Source: Prorocentrum cordatum (taxonomy: Eukaryota > Sar > Dinophyceae > Prorocentrales > Prorocentraceae). Taken from it: 64,000 bases of DNA. Where the stretch lies: positions 435,383-499,382 of the forward strand of contig CAUYUJ010007480.1 of assembly GCA_963575745.1 (NCBI GenBank). The letters run 5' to 3'. The notes beneath the pieces are model-generated. The model was given only the letters and a program-made list of their open reading frames with translations. It did not search any database and was not told the DNA's origin. Below are positions 61,548-64,000 of the stretch, in pieces. A program made the translations under genes and the position numbers. Position 1 is the first letter of the stretch. Each line of letters begins with the position of its first letter.

Positions 61548-62343
61548 TAGAGAAACGATTTTTCGCCAGAGCTCAATTATGGGAAATTTGAAAAATCTCC
61601 AACACTTGAAAACTGATTGAGCCCAAAATCGGAACTGGAAACCTTCAATCCCGGACTCTCGGGATCGAAATTTTGCAAGTGAAAACTGTCGAAACCAGTC
61701 GAAAAGTGAAAACTTCAATCCCGTCCCCCGCGGATCGACAAATTGGAAAACCGTGGGGTTGTCAGCTTTCAAATCAGCGTCCCAATTCTCAATTCTTGGC
61801 ACCCGGATTGAAAGATTGAGGACCGCTGGGGTTTTACAATTTGTGCACCACTTCACGTCTCAATCCCTGGCCTCCACGCATCAAAGTCCCGCAGCAGCGC
61901 CGCGGGCCGCGGGCGGCAGCAAGGCCGCAGGCGGCTGCAGGGGCCCTTGCCGACACAGCGGCGATTGCACTCAGCCGCCTGGCCGATCCCCTTGGCATGT
62001 CCTCTCGACCGCCCCGCGCGCCCGATGTCAGCTAGCCGCCTCCAGCGAGCGCATGCGGGGCGGAAGCGCCTGCGGCCCCCGAAGCCCCTCGCCTGAATCG
62101 CCACATGGCGTCCAGCCCGTGTTCCCCAGACTCGCCTTGGACTCCCAGGGAGGCTCTGCCAGTCTGGTGGTGTCTCTACCCAGCGCGGCGCGACCTGGAA
62201 CTCGCCAATCACAGCGCTTTCCCTGGTAGGCCCGCGGCCGAGCATGCCCGATCAAGCTTCTCCTGCCATGTGCGACTCTGTCTCGGAGGGCGCCGGCCCT
62301 GCATCCACGGACAAAACCCACGCCTGCCGAGAAGCAGCGGTGC
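61548..62343. other. No gene seen
   Basis: Positions 61570-61830 are AT-richer, with GAAAACT and TCAATCCCG repeats. The remainder is plain spacer. Confidence 0.5.
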
Positions 62344-62351
62344 TTCTAAGG

Positions 62352-62510
62352 TTAAGTCGGGCGTGTCCCCCTACAGGGGGAGTTCCGACGAAAATTAATA
62401 AATACCCCATCAACGTTCAACAGATGCCAAAAATACTAAACAAATTGTCCCCAGACGATTTCTTGACTATCTTTGAATCTTCCCCCTGTAGAGGGACAGG
62501 CCCGACTTGA
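62352..62510. mobile_element. hAT-like MITE, 159 bp, with perfect 8-bp target duplication
   Basis: Termini TTAAGTCGGGCGTGTCCC and GGGACAGGCCCGACTTGA flank an AT-rich interior. They are flanked by identical TTCTAAGG at 62344-62351 and 62511-62518. Same family as 40871-41012. Confidence 0.85.
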
Positions 62511-62672
62511 TTCTAAGGAGCCCCGTGACGCGCCGCCAGGACGCCTCGGAGAGCCTCGCCCCGCAGCCGCTGCCCCCCGGGAGAGGCGGGGAGAGGGAGG
62601 GGAAGGGAGGGAGGGAGGCCCGGTCTCCCACAGCCTCTCGAGTCGTGCGGCTCCTGCTCCCTCCCTCCTCCA

Positions 62673-62868
62673 GGGGAGCCAAAAGTGGCATAAACACAGA
62701 AACTCGGAGGTCCGCGCGGACTTCTCGGATCGGCGCTGGGGCCCCCCCGGCGGCGCCTCCAGCGCCGCCCCTGGCGCGCTCCGCGCGCCAGGGAGGGGGG
62801 TCCAGCGCCGATCCGAGAAATCCGCGCGGACTTCCGAGTTTTTGGGTTTATGTCACTTTTTGCTCCCC
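62673..62868. repeat. SARISRIG hairpin repeat, near-complete foldback copy
   Basis: Starts GGGGAGCCAAAAGTGGCATA, with CTCGGAGGTCCGCGCGGA. The right arm ends TTTATGTCACTTTTTGCTCC. The loop contains CTGGCGCGCTCCGCGCGCCA, itself palindromic. Confidence 0.8.
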
Positions 62869-63052
62869 TATCCTCCCTCCTCCCCTCCCTCCCTCGGATC
62901 CCGTCTGCCTGCCTGCATGCTCCCGGGCCCCAGGCCGGCGGGTCCCGCGCATTTCTGTGAGACGCGCGGGCGTCTGGCGCGCATGGGGGCCCGTGACACG
63001 AGCCTGCGCGCCTCGCCCCGCAGCTGCTGCCCCCCTGGAGGGGTTGGGAGGA

Positions 63053-63255
63053 AGGGAGGGAGGAGAAGGAGGAGGAGGAGAGGGAGAAGCGAGGGAGGGA
63101 GGGGGGGAGACGGGAGGGAGGGGGGGAGACGGAGAGGGAGGAGAAGGAGGAGGAGGAGAAAACAAAAAGGAGGAGAAGGGCGGGAGGGAGGAGAAGGAGA
63201 AGGAGGAGAAGGGAGGGAGGGATGGGGGAGGGAGGGAAGGGAGGAGCAGGAGGAG
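63053..63255. repeat. (GGA)n/(GGGA)n purine tract
   Basis: About 200 bp of GGA and GGGAGG units with one AAAACAAAAA interruption at 63160. Confidence 0.92.
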
Positions 63256-63351
63256 GGCCCCGACGCCCAGAATTCCGCGAGTCGCACGCTGGCTCCCGAG
63301 CCCCACGGCCGGGGCAGGGATGGGGGCGGGCAGAGGGGCCGCGGCTCGCGG

Positions 63352-63595
63352 ACCCACGGCGGCCTGAGGGATCGGAGGGGACAGGCCCTCGGATAGCTTG
63401 AAGGGGCTCCAGGACACACAAATAAATGCACACAAATACAAATATTCCCCATATTTTCCCATATTTTCGGGGTTTCTGTCTTCCCCCCCACTTCCCATAT
63501 TTTCCCATCTTTTCTGGAAAATCGAGGATTCATTGTGTCTGTGTGTTTTTTCCTCTCCTGATAGCTCTGATCCCTCAGGCCGCCGTGGGTCTCAG
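63352..63595. mobile_element. Interspersed repeat copy 2 enclosed by a perfect 23-bp inverted repeat
   Basis: GACCCACGGCGGCCTGAGGG (starting about 63352) is the exact reverse complement of the sequence ending at about 63595, over 23 bp. Inside lies the AT-rich repeat shared with 41505-41665 (63408-63560). Confidence 0.6.
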
Positions 63596-64000
63596 GGTCG
63601 ACCGCCGAGGCGTCGGGCCTCCCGGTTGCGCAACGATGATCCCCCATAGATCCACACTGTCGCCACCCACCCTGGCGATGGGCGGACCCCCGTCGGCGCT
63701 GACCCCCGCCGCGGCAAGATCGTGTCGCGACGACTGTCGCGTTGGTACCTAGCACGGCTCGAACCGTTCGGCCCGGAGCGATCGCGCCCTTCCGGTGGCG
63801 CACACGGCCCGACGGCGGCCGCTCCTGGACCCCTGGCGTCGTTGAGCGTTGAACGTCCGCGCTGGGGTCCCACACCTCCGACGTCGTCTTCGACTCACAG
63901 CGCGGCTCCCCAGAGGCAGGAGCCCCGTCCTGGGGGCCAGCCTCCCATCTGCGGAGAGTCGCTTTCTGCACGGTTCCGGCGGCCGGCAAGGGCCCCCAGA
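63596..64000. other. No gene seen
   Basis: GC-rich sequence to the window end, without recognised repeats or domains. Confidence 0.5.

Overview
The window is nuclear DNA from a dinoflagellate. The most direct evidence is a perfect copy of the 22-nt dinoflagellate spliced-leader sequence (minus strand, 59513 to 59492), immediately upstream of an open reading frame. GC-rich coding sequence, very abundant microsatellites and dense relics of several retroelement classes fit this. A member of the Prorocentrum group is possible, but I cannot fix the genus from sequence alone. One assembly gap of exactly 100 N lies at 5215-5314.

Region 1-10.7 kb is a minus-strand tyrosine-recombinase retroelement of PAT/Ngaro-like architecture. 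It has a gag-position ORF1, an ORF2 with reverse transcriptase and RNase H, an ORF3 tyrosine recombinase, and split direct repeats in the order A1 - ORFs - B1 A2 B2. Two diverged copies appear to be joined at the gap, so the RT-RNase H segment is present twice. Region 10.7-15.3 kb is a second, unrelated reverse-transcriptase ORF (1394 aa, minus strand) with less biased base composition.

Region 15.3-30 kb has no gene I can support. It holds microsatellites, minisatellites and small foldback or terminal-inverted-repeat elements. At 30.15-31.73 kb is a probable host coding exon (523 aa, minus) with a duplicated cysteine-rich module. Region 33.7-34.7 kb is an exceptionally long CA/CG array. Region 36.7-39.7 kb is a broken plus-strand LINE with a 73-bp tandem array in its middle. 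At 44.0-46.0 kb is a repetitive low-complexity minus-strand ORF with a C-terminal hydrophobic segment, and at 46.5-47.7 kb an FtsJ-like methyltransferase exon whose 3' end runs into a foldback element. Region 49-60 kb carries repeated tracts of a degenerate CCAAGACGGCC-type repeat, a second broken LINE (54.9-56.5 kb, minus) and the spliced-leader-bearing retrogene (58.3-59.5 kb, minus). Region 60-64 kb is again small foldback elements and simple repeats.

Most recognisable coding sequence belongs to mobile elements. At least five families of small non-autonomous elements are visible from their inverted termini. Three have readable target-site duplications: 8 bp hAT-like, TA mariner-like, and 5 bp. 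The candidate host genes do not form an obvious pathway.
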